From Calliopsis andreniformis (Eukaryota; Arthropoda; Insecta; Hymenoptera; Andrenidae), in the NCBI RefSeq assembly GCF_051401765.1, contig NW_027480429.1, forward strand, positions 8,808,157 through 8,872,156: 64,000 bases of DNA, read 5' to 3'. Below the pieces are notes generated by a model. It was not told the DNA's origin and did no database searches. It was given only the letters and a program-made list of their open reading frames with translations. This document shows positions 12,301-26,619 of this stretch, piece after piece. Position 1 is the first letter of the stretch, and each line of letters starts with the position of its first letter. The translations under genes and the position numbers were made by a program.

Positions 12301-15300
12301 CACCGCCCTAGAGTGAAGCCTAGGCCGCTCGGAAGGTTGTAATGACGTTAACTTTCATAGTGGTTGCAATTATTCGTTTTATACGATGGAAAAACTGTTG
12401 TATTTATATTGTATTTTATGCATCTGGCGTTGACTTCTAAGGCACTAACTATTCGATCTAGTGGATCAATGCCCTAGAGTGAAGCCTAGGTTGCCCGGTA
12501 CGTAGAAATGACCATCACTCTCAAACTGGTTGCAATTATTCCTGTTATATGATGGAAAAACTGTTGTATTTTTATGGCATTTTTTGCTTCGGGCATTGAA
12601 GTCTAAGGCCCTAACTATTCAATCTGTTGGAGCAATGCCCTAGGGTGAAGCCTAGGTTGCCCGGAAAATATAAATGACCATAAGTTTCATACTGGTTGCA
12701 ATTATTCGTTTTATACGATGGAAAAACTGTTGTATTTATATTGTATTTTATGCTTCTGGCGTTCACTTCTTAGGCTCGAACTATTCGATCTGGTGGAACA
12801 ACGGCCGAGGGTGAAGCCTAGGTTGCCCGGAACATAGAAATGACCATAACTTTTACACTGGTAGCAATTATTCGTTTTATACAATGGAATAACTGTTCTA
12901 CTTATTTGTATTTAATGCTTCGGGCGTTGGCTTCTAAGGCCCTAACTGTTTGATCTGGTGGAGCAACGCCCTAGAGTGAAGCCTAGGTTGCCCGGAACGT
13001 AGAAGTGACCATAACTTTCACACTGGTTGCTATTATTCGTTTTATACGATGGAAAAACTGTTCTATTTATTTTGCATTTTATGCTTCGGGCGTTGACTTC
13101 TAAGGCCCTAACTATTCAATCTGTTGGAGCAACGCCCTAGGGTGAAGTCTAGGTTGCCCGAAACGTAGAAAAGACCATAACTTTTACACTGGTAGCAATT
13201 ATTCGTTTTATACAATGCAAAAACTGTTCTATTTATTTTGCATTTTATGCTTCGGGCATTGACTTCTAAGGCCCTAACTATTCGATCTGGTGGGACAACG
13301 GCCTAGAGTGAAGCCTAGGTTGCCTGGAACGTAGAAATGACCATCACTTTCACACGGGTTGCAATTATTCCTGTTATAGGATGGAAAGACTGTTGTATTT
13401 TTATTGTATTTTATACTTCAGGCGTTGACTTCTGTGGCCGTAGCTATTCGATGTGGTGGTAGAACGCCATAGAGTGAAGCCTAGGTTGCCCGGAACGTAC
13501 AAATGACCATTACTTTCACACTGCTTGCAATTATTCATTTTATACGATGGAAATGCAGTTGTATTTATATTGCATTTTATTCTTCTGGCGTTGACTTTTA
13601 AGGCCGTAGCTATTAGATGTGGTGGAGCAACGCTCTAGAGTGACGCATAGGTTGCCCCGAACGTAGAAATGACCATTACTTTCACAATGTATGCAAATAT
13701 TCATTTTATACGATGGAAAAACTGTTGTACTTATATTGTATTTTATGCTTCTGGCGTTGGCTTCTTAGGCCCTAACTATACGATCTGGTGGAACAACACC
13801 CTAGAGTGAAGCCTAGGTTGCCTGGAACGTAGAAATGACCATCACTTTCACACGGGTTGCAATTATTCCTGTTATAGGATGGAAAGACTGTTGAATTTTT
13901 ATTGTATTTTATGCTTCACGCGTTGACTGCTGAGGCCGTAGCTATTCGATGTGGTGGATGAACGCCATAGAGTGAAGCCTAGGTTGCCCGGAACGTAGAA
14001 ATGTCCATATCTTTCACACTGTTTGCAATTATTCATTTTATACGATGGCAATGCTGTTGTATATTTATTGCATTTTATGCTTCGGGCATTGACTTGTAAG
14101 GACCTAACTATTCAATCTGTTGGAGCAACGCCATTGGGTGAAGCCTAGGTTGCCCGGAACGTAGAAATGACCATAACTTTCACACTGGTTGCAATTATTC
14201 GTTTTATACGATGGAAAAGCTGTTGTATTTATATCGTATTTTATGATTCTGGCGTTGACTTCTTAGGCCCTAACTATTCCATCTGGTGGAACAACGCCCT
14301 AGGGTGAAGCGTAGGTTGCCCGGAAAGTAGAAATGACCATAACTTTCACACTGGTAGCAATTATTCGTTTTACACGATGGAAAAACTGTTCTATTTATTT
14401 TGTATTTTATGCTTCGGGCGTTGACTTCTAAGGCCCTAACTATTCGATCAGGTGGAGCAACGCCCTAGAGTGAAGCCTAGGTTGCCCGGTACGACGAAAT
14501 GACCATCACTGTCAAACTGGTTGCAATTATTCGTCTTATACGATGGAAAAGCTGTTGTATTTATATCGTGTTTTATGCTTCTGGCGTTGACTTCTTAGGC
14601 CCTAACTATTCCATCTGGTGGAACAACGCCATAGGGTGAAGCCTAGGTTGCCCGGAAAGTAGAAATAACCATAACTTTCACACTGGTAGCAATTACTCGT
14701 TTTATACGATGGAAAAACTGTTCTATTTATTTTATATTTTATGCTTCTGGCGTTGACTTCTAAGGCCCTAGCTATTCGATTTGGTGGAGCAACGCCCTAG
14801 AGTGGAGCCTAGATTGCCCGGTACGTAGAAATGACCATTACTTTCACACTGTTTGCAAATATACATTATATACGATGGAAAAACTGTTTTATTTATTTTG
14901 TATTTTATGCTTCGGGCGTTGACTTCTAAGGCCCTAACTATTCGATCTGGTGCAGCAACGCCCTAGAGTGAAGCCTAGGTTGCGCGGAACGTAGAAATGA
15001 CCATAACTTTCACACTGGTAGCAATTATTCGTTTTATACGATGGAAAAACTGTTTCATATATTTTGTATTTTATGCTTCGGGCGTTAACTTCTAAGGCCC
15101 TAACTATTCGATCTGGTGGAGCAACGCCCTAGATTGAAGCTTAGGTTGCCTGGAACGAAGAAATGACCATCACTTTCACACGGGTTGCAACTATTCCTGT
15201 TATAGGATGGAAAGACTGTTGTATTTTTATTGTATTTTATACTTCAGGCGTTGACTTCTGTGGCCGTAGCTATTCGATGTGGTGGTAGAACGCCATAGAG

Positions 15301-15465
15301 TGAAGCCTAGGTTGCCCGGAGAGTAGAAATGACCATAAGCTTCATACTGGTTGCAATTATTCGTTTTATACGATGGAAAACCTGTTGCATTTATATTGTA
15401 TTTTATGCTTCTGGCGTTCACTTCTTAGGCCCTAACTATTCGATCTGGTGGAAGAACGCCCTAGG
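8496..15465 (+). repeat. large higher-order unit A (42 monomers, 6970 bp)
   Basis: This is the first of three tandem large units. Sequence from 8496 matches 15466 onward at offset 6970, and 19780 onward at offset 11284 (68 monomers). Matches include 'ttgtccggaacg', 'ataaccatca' at 8691, 15661 and 19975, and 'aagcgtaggttgcc'. Compared with B and C, unit A lacks two monomers near 15140, where it jumps from 'agcttaggttgcc' to 'tggaacgaag'. It keeps two blocks that B lost and one that C lost. Nested inside are a trimer duplication and a six-monomer duplication. Confidence 0.92.
10265..12115 (+). repeat. six-monomer (995-bp) tandem duplication inside unit A
   Basis: The marker 'ttgaaatgtccaaaac' at 10346 recurs at 11341, 995 bp away (6 monomers less one base). 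The following monomers also repeat in order: 'gttgaattctaagtcc', 'accagtacttt', 'aaatatacattatatacg', 'agcaccgccctagcg' and 'aaaatataaatgacc'. The second copy ends near 12115 where 'ggctcgaactattcg' becomes 'ggccctaactgttcg'. The same duplication is present in unit C (about 21549-23399) and, cut short, in unit B (about 16903-18470), so it predates their separation. Confidence 0.88.
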
Positions 15466-18400
15466 GTGAAGCCTAGGTTGTCCGGAACGTAGAAATGACC
15501 ATACCTTTCACACTGGTTGCTATTATTCGTTTTATACGATGGAAAAACTGTTATATTTATATTGTATTTTATGCTTCTGGCGTTGACTTCTTAGGTCCTA
15601 ACCATTCGATCTGGTGGAACAACACCCTAGAGTGAAGCCTAGGATGCCTGGAACGTAGAAATAACCATCACTTTCACACGGGTTGCAATTATTCCTGTTA
15701 TAGGATGGAAAGACTGTTGTATTTTTATTGTATTTTATACATCACGCGTTGACTTCTGAGGCCGTAGCTATTCGATGTGGTGGATGAACGCCATAGAGTG
15801 AAGCCTAGGTTGCCCGGAACGTAGAAATGACCAGTACTTTCACACTTGTTGCAGTTATTCCTGTTATACGATGGAAAAACTGTTGCACCTTTATTGTATT
15901 TTATGCTTCTTGCGCTGACATCTAAGGCCCTAACTGTTTGATCTGGTGGAGCAACGCCCTAGAGTGAAGCCTAGGTTGCCCGGAACGTAGAAATGACCAT
16001 AACTTTCACACTGGTTGCTATTATTCGTTTTATACGATGGAAAAACTGTTATATTTATATTGTATTTTATGCTTCTGGCGTTGACTTCTTAGGTCCTAAC
16101 CATTCGATCTGGTGGAACAACACCCTAGAGTGAAGCCTAGGATGCCTGGAACGTAGAAATAACCATCACTTTCACACGGGTTGCAATTATTCCTGTTATA
16201 GGATGGAAAGACTGTTGTATTTTTATTGTATTTTATGCTTCACGCGTTGACGTCTGAGGCCGTAGCTATTCGATATGGTGGATGAACGCCATAGAGTGAA
16301 GCCTAGGTTGCCGGGAACGTAGAAATGTCCATATCCTTCACACTGTTTGCAATTATTCATTTTATACGATGGTAATGCTGTTGTATATTTATTGCATTTT
16401 ATGCTTCGGGCATTGACTTCTAAGGACCTAACTATTCAATCTGTTGGAGCAACGCCCTTGGGTGAAGCCTAGGTTACCCGGAACGTAGAAATGACCATAA
16501 CTTTCACACTGGTTGCAATTATTCGTTTTATACGATGGAAAAGCTGTTGTATTTATATCGTATTTTATGCTTCTGGCGTTGACTTCTTAGGCCCTAACTA
16601 TTCCATCTGGTGGAACAACGCCCTAGGGTGAAGCGTAGGTTGCCCGGAAAGTGGAAATGACCATAACTTTCACACTGGTAGCAATCATTCGTTTTATACG
16701 ATGGAAAAGCTGTTGTATTTATATCGTATTTTATGCTTCTGGCGTTGACTTCTTAGGCCCTAACTATTCCATCTGGTGGAAGAACGCCCTAGGGTGAAGC
16801 CTAGGTTGTCCGGAACGTAGAAATGACCATAACTTTTACACTGGTAGCAATTATTCGTTTTATACAATGGAAAAACGGTTCTATTTATTTTGCATTTTAT
16901 GCTTCGGGCGTTGACTTCTAAGGCCCTAACTGATTGATCTGGAGGAGCAACGCCCTAGTGTGAAGCCCAGATTGCCCGGAACGTTGAAATGTCCAAAACT
17001 TTCACTCTGGTTGCTAATATCCGTTTTATACGATGGAAAAACTGTTATATTTGTATTGCATTTTATTCTTATGGCGTTGAATTCTAAGTCCCTAGCTATC
17101 CGATCTGGTGGAGCAACGCCCTAGAGTGAAACCTAGGTTACCCGGAACGTAGAAATGACCAGTACTTTCACACTGTTTGCAGTTATTCCTGTCATACGAT
17201 GGAAAAACTTTTGCACCTTTATTGTATTTTATGCTCCTGGCGTTGACTTCTAAGGCCCTAGCTATTCGATTTGGTGGAGCAACGCCCTAGAGTGGAGCCT
17301 AGGTTGCCCGGTACGTAGAAATGACCATTACTTTCACACTGTTTGCAAATATACATTATATACGATGGAAAGTCTGTTGCATTTATGTTGTATTTTATGC
17401 TCCTGGCGTTGACTTCTTAGGCCCTAACTATTTGATCTGGTGGAGCACCGCCCTAGCGTGAAGCCTAGGTTGCCCGGTACGTAGAAATGACCATCACTCT
17501 CAAACTGGTTGCAATTATTCCTGTTATATGATGGATAAACTGTTGTATTTTTATTGCATTTTTTGCTTCGGGCATTGACTTCTAAGGCCCTAACTATTCA
17601 ATCTGTTGGAGCAATGCCCTAGGGTGAAGCCTAGGTTGCCCGGAAAATATAAATGACCATAAGTTTCATACTGGTTGCAATTATTCGTTTTATACGATGG
17701 AAAAACTGTTGTATTTATATTGTATTTTATGCTTCTGGCGTTCACTTCTTAGGCTCGAACTATTCGATCTGGTGGAACAACGGCCGAGGGTGAAGCCTAG
17801 GTTGCCCGGAACATAGAAATGACCATAACTTTTACACTGGTAGCAATTATTCGTTTTATACAATGGAATAACTGTTCTACTCATTTGTATTTAATGCTTC
17901 GGGCGTTGACTTCTAAGGCCCTAACTGATTGATCTGGAGGAGCAACGCCCTAGTGTGAAGCCCAGATTGCCCGGAACGTTGAAATGTCCAAAACTTTCAC
18001 TCAGGTTGCTAATATCCGTTTTATACGATGGAAAAACTGTTATATTTATATTGCATTTTATTCTTATGGCGTTGAATTCTAAGTCCCTAGCTATCCGATC
18101 TGGTGGAGCAACGCCCTAGAGTGAAACCTAGGTTACCCGGAACGTAGAAATGACCAGTACTTTCACACTGTTTGCAGTTATTCCTGTCATACGATGGAAA
18201 AACTTTTGCACCTTTATTGTATTTTATGCTTCTGGCGTTGACTTCTAAGGCCCTAGCTATTCGATTTGGTGGAGCAACGCCCTAGAGTGGAGCCTAGGTT
18301 GCCCGGTACGTAGAAATGACCATTACTTTCACACTGTTTGCAAATATACATTATATACGATGGAAAGTCTGTTGCATTTATGTTGTATTTTATGCTCCTG

Positions 18401-19779
18401 GCGTTGACTTCTTAGGCCCTAACTATTTGATCTGGTGGAGCACCGCCCTAGCGTGAAGCCTAGGTTGCCCGGTACGACGAAATGACCATCACTGTCAAAC
18501 TGGTTGCAATTATTCGTCTTATACGATGGAAAAGCTGTTGTATTTATATCGTGTTTTATGCTTCTGGCGTTGACTTCTTAGGCCCTAACTATTCCATCTG
18601 GTGGAACAACGCCATAGGGTGAAGCCTAGGTTGCCCGGAAAGTAGAAATAACCATAACTTTCACACTGGTAGCAATTACTCGTTTTATACGATGGAAAAA
18701 CTGTTCTATTTATTTTATATTTTATGCTTCTGTCGTTGACTTCTAAGGCCCTAGCTATTCGATTTGGTGGAGCAACGCCCTAGAGTGGAGCCTAGATTGC
18801 CCGGTACGTAGAAATGACCATTACTTTCACACTGTTTGCAAATATACATTATATACGATGGAAAAACTGTTTTATTTATTTTGTATTTTATGCTTCGGGC
18901 GTTGACTTCTAAGGCCCTAACTATTCGATCTGGTGCAGCAACGCCCTAGAGTGAAGCCTAGGTTGCGCGGAACGTAGAAATGACCATAACTTTCACACTG
19001 GTAGCAATTATTCGTTTTATACGATGGAAAAACTGTTTCATTTATTTTGTATTTTATGCTTCGGGCGTTAACTTCTAAGGCCCTAACTATTCGATCTGGT
19101 GGAGCAACGCCCTAGATTGAAGCTTAGGTTGCCCGGAACGTAGTAAAGACCATAACTTTTACACTGGTAGCATTTATTCGTTTTATACAATGGAAAAACC
19201 GTTCTATTTATTTTGTATTTTATGCTTCGGGCGTTGACTTCTAAGGCCCTAACTGTTTGATCTGGTGGAGAACGCCCTGGAGTGAAGCCTAGGTTGCCCG
19301 GAACGTAGAAATGACCATAACTTTCACACTGGTTTCTATTATTCGTTTTATACGATGGAAAAACTGTTATATTTATATTGTATTTTATGCTTCTGGCGTT
19401 GACTTCTTAGGCCCGAACTATTCGATCTGGTGCAACAACGACCTAGAGTGAAGCCTAGGTTGCCTGGAACGAAGAAATGACCATCACTTTCACACGGGTT
19501 GCAACTATTCCTGTTATAGGATGGAAAGACTGTTGTATTTTTATTGTATTTTATACTTCAGGCGTTGACTTCTGTGGCCGTAGCTATTCGATGTGGTGGT
19601 AGAACGCCATAGAGTGAAGCCTAGGTTGCCCGGAGAGTAGAAATGACCATAAGCTTCATACTGGTTGCAATTATTCGTTTTATACGATGGAAAACCTGTT
19701 GCATTTATATTGTATTTTATGCTTCTGGCGTTCACTTCTTAGGCCCTAACTATTCGATCTGGTGGAAGAACGCCCTAGG
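15466..19779 (+). repeat. large higher-order unit B (26 monomers, 4314 bp)
   Basis: Colinear with unit A except for two whole-monomer deletions. The first is 332 bp (2 monomers) near 16781, where the offset to A changes from 6970 to 6638. The second is 2655 bp (16 monomers) near 18466, where it changes from 6638 to 3983. Near 19130-19450 it has two monomers that A lacks ('tagtaaagacc', 'gtggagaacgcc'). Across about 3.3 kb shared with A I count roughly eight base differences by eye. Junctions are in register and leave no extra sequence, as expected of unequal exchange. Confidence 0.9.
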
Positions 19780-22700
19780 GTGAAGCCTAGGTTGTCCGGA
19801 ACGTAGAAATGACCATACCTTTCACACTGGTTGCTATTATTCGTTTTATACGATGGAAAAACTGTTATATTTATATTGTATTTTATGCTTCTGGCGTTGA
19901 CTTCTTAGGTCCTAACCATTCGATCTGGTGGAACAACACCCTAGAGTGAAGCCTAGGATGCCTGGAACGTAGAAATAACCATCACTTTCACACGGGTTGC
20001 AATTATTCCTGTTATAGGATGGAAAGACTGTTGTATTTTTATTGTATTTTATACATCACGCGTTGACTTCTGAGGCCGTAGCTATTCGATGTTGTGGATG
20101 AACGCCATAGAGTGAAGCCTAGGTTGCCCGGAACGTAGAAATGACCAGTACTTTCACACTTGTTGCAGTTATTCCTGTTATACGATGGAAAAACTGTTGC
20201 ACCTTTATTGTATTTTATGCTTCTGGCGCTGACATCTAAGGCCCTAACTGTTTGATCTGGTGGAGCAACGCCCTAGAGTGAAGCCTAGGTTGCCCGGAAC
20301 GTAGAAATGACCATAACTTTCACACTGGTTGCTATTATTCGTTTTATACGATGGAAAAACTGTTATATTTATATTGTATTTTATGCTTCTGGCGTTGACT
20401 TCTTAGGTCCTAACCATTCGATCTGGTGGAACAACACCCTAGAGTGAAGCCTAGGATGCCTGGAACGTAGAAATAACCATCACTTTCACACGGGTTGCAA
20501 TTATTCCTGTTATAGGATGGAAAGACTGTTGTATTTTTATTGTATTTTATGCTTCACGCGTTGACGTCTGAGGCCGTAGCTATTCGATATGGTGGATGAA
20601 CGCCATAGAGTGAAGCCTAGGTTGCCGGGAACGTAGAAATGTCCATATCCTTCACACTGTTTGCAATTATTCATTTTATACGATGGTAATGCTGTTGTAT
20701 ATTTATTGCATTTTATGCTTCGGGCATTGACTTCTAAGGACCTAACTATTCAATCTGTTGGAGCAACGCCCTTGGGTGAAGCCTAGGTTACCCGGAACGT
20801 AGAAATGACCATAACTTTCACACTGGTTGCAATTATTCGTTTTATACGATGGAAAAGCTGTTGTATTTATATCGTATTTTATGCTTCTGGCGTTGACTTC
20901 TTAGGCCCTAACTATTCCATCTGGTGGAACAACGCCCTAGGGTGAAGCGTAGGTTGCCCGGAAAGTAGAAATGACCATAACTTTCACACTGGTAGCAATC
21001 ATTCGTTTTATACGATGGAAAAGCTGTTGTATTTATATCGTATTTTATGCTTCTGGCGTTGACTTCTTAGGCCCTAACTATTCCATCTGGTGGAACAACG
21101 CCATAGGGTGAAGCCTACGTTGCCCGGAAAGTAGAAATAACCTTAACTTTCACACTGGTAGCAATTATTCGTTTTATACGATGGAAAAACTGTTCTATTT
21201 ATTTTATATTTTATGCTTCGGGCGTTGACTTCTAAGACCCTAACTATTCGATCTGGTGGAGCAACGCCCTAGAGTGAAGCCTAGGTTGCCCGGTACGTAG
21301 AAATGACCATCACTTTCATACTGGTTGCAATTATTCGTTTTATATGATGGAAAAACTCTTGTATTTATATTGTATTTTATGCTTCTGGCGTTCACATCTT
21401 AGGCCCTAACTATTCGATCTGGTGGAAGAACGCCCTAGGGTGAAGCCTAGGTTGTCCGGAACGTAGAAATGACCATAACTTTTACACTGGTAGCAATTAT
21501 TCGTTTTATACAATGGAAAAACGGTTCTATTTATTTTGCATTTTATGCTTCGGGCGTTGACTTCTAAGGCCCTAACTGATTGATCTGGAGGAGCAACGCC
21601 CTAGTGTGAAGCCCAGATTGCCCGGAACGTTGAAATGTCCAAAACTTTCACTCTGGTTGCTAATATCCGTTTTATACGATGGAAAAACTGTTATATTTAT
21701 ATTGCATTTTATTCTTATGGCGTTGAATTCTAAGTCCCTAGCTATCCGATCTGGTGGAGCAACGCCCTAGAGTGAAACCTAGGTTACCCGGAACGTAGAA
21801 ATGACCAGTACTTTCACACTGTTTGCAGTTATTCCTGTCATACGATGGAAAAACTTTTGCACCTTTATTGTATTTTATGCTCCTGGCGTTGACTTCTAAG
21901 GCCCTAGCTATTCGATTTGGTGGAGCAACGCCCTAGAGTGGAGCCTAGGTTGCCCGGTACGTAGAAATGACCATTACTTTCACACTGTTTGCAAATATAC
22001 ATTATATACGATGGAAAGTCTGTTGCATTTATGTTGTATTTTATGCTCCTGGCGTTGACTTCTTAGGCCCTAACTATTTGATCTGGTGGAGCACCGCCCT
22101 AGCGTGAAGCCTAGGTTGCCCGGTACGTAGAAATGACCATCACTCTCAAACTGGTTGCAATTATTCCTGTTATATGATGGATAAACTGTTGTATTTTTAT
22201 TGCATTTTTTGCTTCGGGCATTGACTTCTAAGGCCCTAACTATTCAATCTGTTGGAGCAATGCCCTAGGGTGAAGCCTAGGTTGCCCGGAAAATATAAAT
22301 GACCATAAGTTTCATACTGGTTGCAATTATTCGTTTTATACGATGGAAAAACTGTTGTATTTATATTGTATTTTATGCTTCTGGCGTTCACTTCTTAGGC
22401 TCGAACTATTCGATCTGGTGGAACAACGGCCGAGGGTGAAGCCTAGGTTGCCCGGAACATAGAAATGACCATAACTTTTACACTGGTAGCAATTATTCGT
22501 TTTATACAATGGAATAACTGTTCTACTCATTTGTATTTAATGCTTCGGGCGTTGACTTCTAAGGCCCTAACTGATTGATCTGGAGGAGCAACGCCCTAGT
22601 GTGAAGCCCAGATTGCCCGGAACGTTGAAATGTCCAAAACTTTCACTCAGGTTGCTAATATCCGTTTTATACGATGGAAAAACTGTTATATTTATATTGC

Positions 22701-25700
22701 ATTTTATTCTTATGGCGTTGAATTCTAAGTCCCTAGCTATCCGATCTGGTGGAGCAACGCCCTAGAGTGAAACCTAGGTTACCCGGAACGTAGAAATGAC
22801 CAGTACTTTCACACTGTTTGCAGTTATTCCTGTCATACGATGGAAAAACTTTTGCACCTTTATTGTATTTTATGCTTCTGGCGTTGACTTCTAAGGCCCT
22901 AGCTATTCGATTTGGTGGAGCAACGCCCTAGAGTGGAGCCTAGGTTGCCCGGTACGTAGAAATGACCATTACTTTCACACTGTTTGCAAATATACATTAT
23001 ATACGATGGAAAGTCTGTTGCATTTATGTTGTATTTTATGCTCCTGGCGTTGACTTCTTAGGCCCTAACTATTTGATCTGGTGGAGCACCGCCCTAGCGT
23101 GAAGCCTAGGTTGCCCGGTACGTAGAAATGACCATCACTCTCAAACTGGTTGCAATTATTCCTGTTATATGATGGAAAAACTGTTGTATTTTTATTGCAT
23201 TTTTTGCTTCGGGCATTGACTTCTAAGGCCCTAACTATTCAATCTGTTGGAGCAATGCCCTAGGGTGAAGCCTAGGTTGCCCGGAAAATATAAATGACCA
23301 TAAGTTTCATACTGGATGCAATTATTCGTTTTATACGATGGAAAAACTGTTGTATTTATACTGTATTTTATGCTTCTGGCGTTCACTTCTTAGGCCCTAA
23401 CTGTTCGATCTGGTGGAACATCGGCCTAGGGTGAAGCCTAGGTTGCCCGAGACGTAGAAATGACCATAACTTTTACACTGGTAGCAATTATTCGTTTTAT
23501 ACAATGGAAAAACTGTTCTATTTATTTTGTATTTAATGCTTCGGGCGTTGACTTCTAAGGCCCTAACTGTTTGATCTGGTGAGGCACCGCCCTAGAGTGA
23601 AGCCTAGGCCGCTCGGAAGGTTGTAATGACGTTAACTTTCATAGTGGTTGCAATTATTCGTTTTATACGATGGAAAAACTGTTGTATTTATATTGTATTT
23701 TATGCATCTGGCGTTGACTTCTAAGGCACTAACTATTCGATCTAGTGGATCAATGCCCTAGAGTGAAGCCTAGGTTGCCCGGTACGTAGAAATGACCATC
23801 ACTCTCAAACTGGTTGCAATTATTCCTGTTATATGATGGAAAAACTGTTGTATTTTTATGGCATTTTTTGCTTCGGGCATTGAATTCTAAGGCCCTAACT
23901 ATTCAATCTGTTGGAGCAATGCCCTAGGGTGAAGCCTAGGTTGCCCGGAAAATATAAATGACCATAAGTTTCATACTGGTTGCAATTATTCGTTTTATAC
24001 GATGGAAAAACTGTTGTATTTATATTGTATTTTATGCTTCTGGCGTTCACTTCTTAGGCTCGAACTATTCGATCTGGTGGAACAACGGCCGAGGGTGAAG
24101 CCTAGGTTGCCCGGAACATAGAAATGACCATAACTTTTACACTGGTAGCAATTATTCGTTTTATACAATGGAATAACTGTTCTACTTATTTGTATTTAAT
24201 GCTTCGGGCGTTGGCTTCTAAGGCCCTAACTGTTTGATCTGGTGGAGCAACGCCCTAGAGTGAAGCCTAGGTTTCCCGGAACGTAGAAGTGACCATAACT
24301 TTCACACTGGTTGCTATTATTCGTTTTATACGATGGAAAAACTGTTCTATTTATTTTGCATTTTATGCTTCGGGCGTTGACTTCTAAGGCCCTAACTATT
24401 CAATCTGTTGGAGCAACGCCCTAGGGTGAAGTCTAGGTTGCCCCGAACGTAGAAATGACCATTACTTTCACAATGTATGCAAATATTCATTTTATACGAT
24501 GGAAAAACTGTTGTACTTATATTGTATTTTATGCTTCTGGCGTTGGCTTCTTAGGCCCTAACTATACGATCTGGTGGAACAACACCCTAGAGTGAAGCCT
24601 AGGTTGCCTGGAACGTAGAAATGACCATCACTTTCACACGGGTTGCAATTATTCCTGTTATAGGATGGAAAGACTGTTGAATTTTTATTGTATTTTATGC
24701 TTCACGCGTTGACTGCTGAGGCCGTAACTATTCGATGTGGTGGATGAACGCCATAGAGTGAAGCCTAGGTTGCCCGGAACGTAGAAATGTCCATATCTTT
24801 CACACTGTTTGCAATTATTCATTTTATACGATGGCAATGCTGTTGTATATTTATTGCATTTTATGCTTCGGGCATTGACTTGTAAGGACCTAACTATTCA
24901 ATCTGTTGGAGCAACGCCATTGGGTGAAGCCTAGGTTGCCCGGAACGTAGAAATGACCATAACTTTCACACTGGTTGCAATTATTCGTTTTATACGATGG
25001 AAAAGCTGTTGTATTTATATCGTATTTTATGATTCTGGCGTTGACTTCTTAGGCCCTAACTATTCCATCTGGTGGAACAACGCCCTAGGGTGAAGCGTAG
25101 GTTGCCCGGAAAGTAGAAATGACCATAACTTTCACACTGGTAGCAATTATTCGTTTTACACGATGGAAAAACTGTTCTATTTATTTTGTATTTTATGCTT
25201 CGGGCGTTGACTTCTAAGGCCCTAACTATTCGATCAGGTGGAGCAACGCCCTAGAGTGAAGCCTAGGTTGCCCGGTACGACGAAATGACCATCACTGTCA
25301 AACTGGTTGCAATTATTCGTCTTATACGATGGAAAAGCTGTTGTATTTATATCGTGTTTTATGCTTCTGGCGTTGACTTCTTAGGCCCTAACTATTCCAT
25401 CTGGTGGAACAACGCCATAGGGTGAAGCCTAGGTTGCCCGGAAAGTAGAAATAACCATAACTTTCACACTGGTAGCAATTACTCGTTTTATACGATGGAA
25501 AAACTGTTCTATTTATTTTATATTTTATGCTTCTGGCGTTGACTTCTAAGGCCCTAGCTATTCGATTTGGTGGAGCAACGCCCTAGAGTGGAGCCTAGAT
25601 TGCCCGGTACGTAGAAATGACCATTACTTTCACACTGTTTGCAAATATACATTATATACGATGGAAAAACTGTTTTATTTATTTTGTATTTTATGCTTCG

Positions 25701-26582
25701 GGCGTTGACTTCTAAGGCCCTAACTATTCGATCTGGTGCAGCAACGCCCTAGAGTGAAGCCTAGGTTGCGCGGAACGTAGAAATGACCATAACTTTCACA
25801 CTGGTAGCAATTATTCGTTTTATACGATGGAAAAACTGTTTCATTTATTTTGTATTTTATGCTTCGGGTGTTAACTTCTAAGGCCCTAACTATTCGATCT
25901 GGTGGAGCAACGCCCTAGATTGAAGCTTAGGTTGCCCGGAACGTAGTAAAGACCATAACTTTTACACTGGTAGCATTTATTCGTTTTATACAATGGAAAA
26001 ACCGTTCTATTTATTTTGTATTTTATGCTTCGGGCGTTGACTTCTAAGGCCCTAACTGTTTGATCTGGTGGAGAACGCCCTGGAGTGAAGCCTAGGTTGC
26101 CCGGAACGTAGAAATGACCATAACTTTCACACTGGTTTCTATTATTCGTTTTATACGATGGAAAAACTGTTATATTTATATTGTATTTTATGCTTCTGGC
26201 GTTGACTTCTTAGGCCCGAACTATTCGATCTGGTGCAACAACGACCTAGAGTGAAGCCTAGGTTGCCTGGAACGAAGAAATGACCATCACTTTCACACGG
26301 GTTGCAACTATTCCTGTTATAGGATGGAAAGACTGTTGTATTTTTATTGTATTTTATACTTCAGGCGTTGACTTCTGTGGCCGTAGCTATTCGATGTGGT
26401 GGTAGAACGCCATAGAGTGAAGCCTAGGTTGCCCGGAGAGTAGAAATGACCATAAGCTTCATACTGGTTGCAATTATTCGTTTTATACGATGGAAAACCT
26501 GTTGCATTTATATTGTATTTTATGCTTCTGGCGTTCACTTCTTAGGCCCTAACTATTCGATCTGGTGGAAGAACGCCCTAGG
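19780..26582 (+). repeat. large higher-order unit C (41 monomers, 6803 bp)
   Basis: Colinear with unit A at offset 11284 up to about 24430, then at offset 10786. The change of 498 bp marks deletion of three monomers at 'gtctaggttgcccc'. It retains the two monomers near 25940-26270 that A lacks, including the two-base-short 'gtggagaacgcc' near 26069. Similarity to the start of the next unit runs on to about 26619, then stops at 'aaatgaccata'. With A and B it fits a common 44-monomer ancestor: 44-2=42, 44-18=26, 44-3=41. Confidence 0.91.
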
Positions 26583-26619
26583 GTGAAGCCTAGGTTGTCC
26601 GGAACGTAGAAATGACCAT

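Noticed and set aside
15227..15421. Family of related 60-73 codon minus-strand frames (also 7758, 19541, 26344, 36636, 43577, 47255, 49883, 55055, 62659)
   Set aside because: All fall at the same phase of the monomer, on the reverse strand of 'cttctggcgttgac' to 'tattttatgc'. They exist because this phase has few stops. Sharing between them follows from the repeat.
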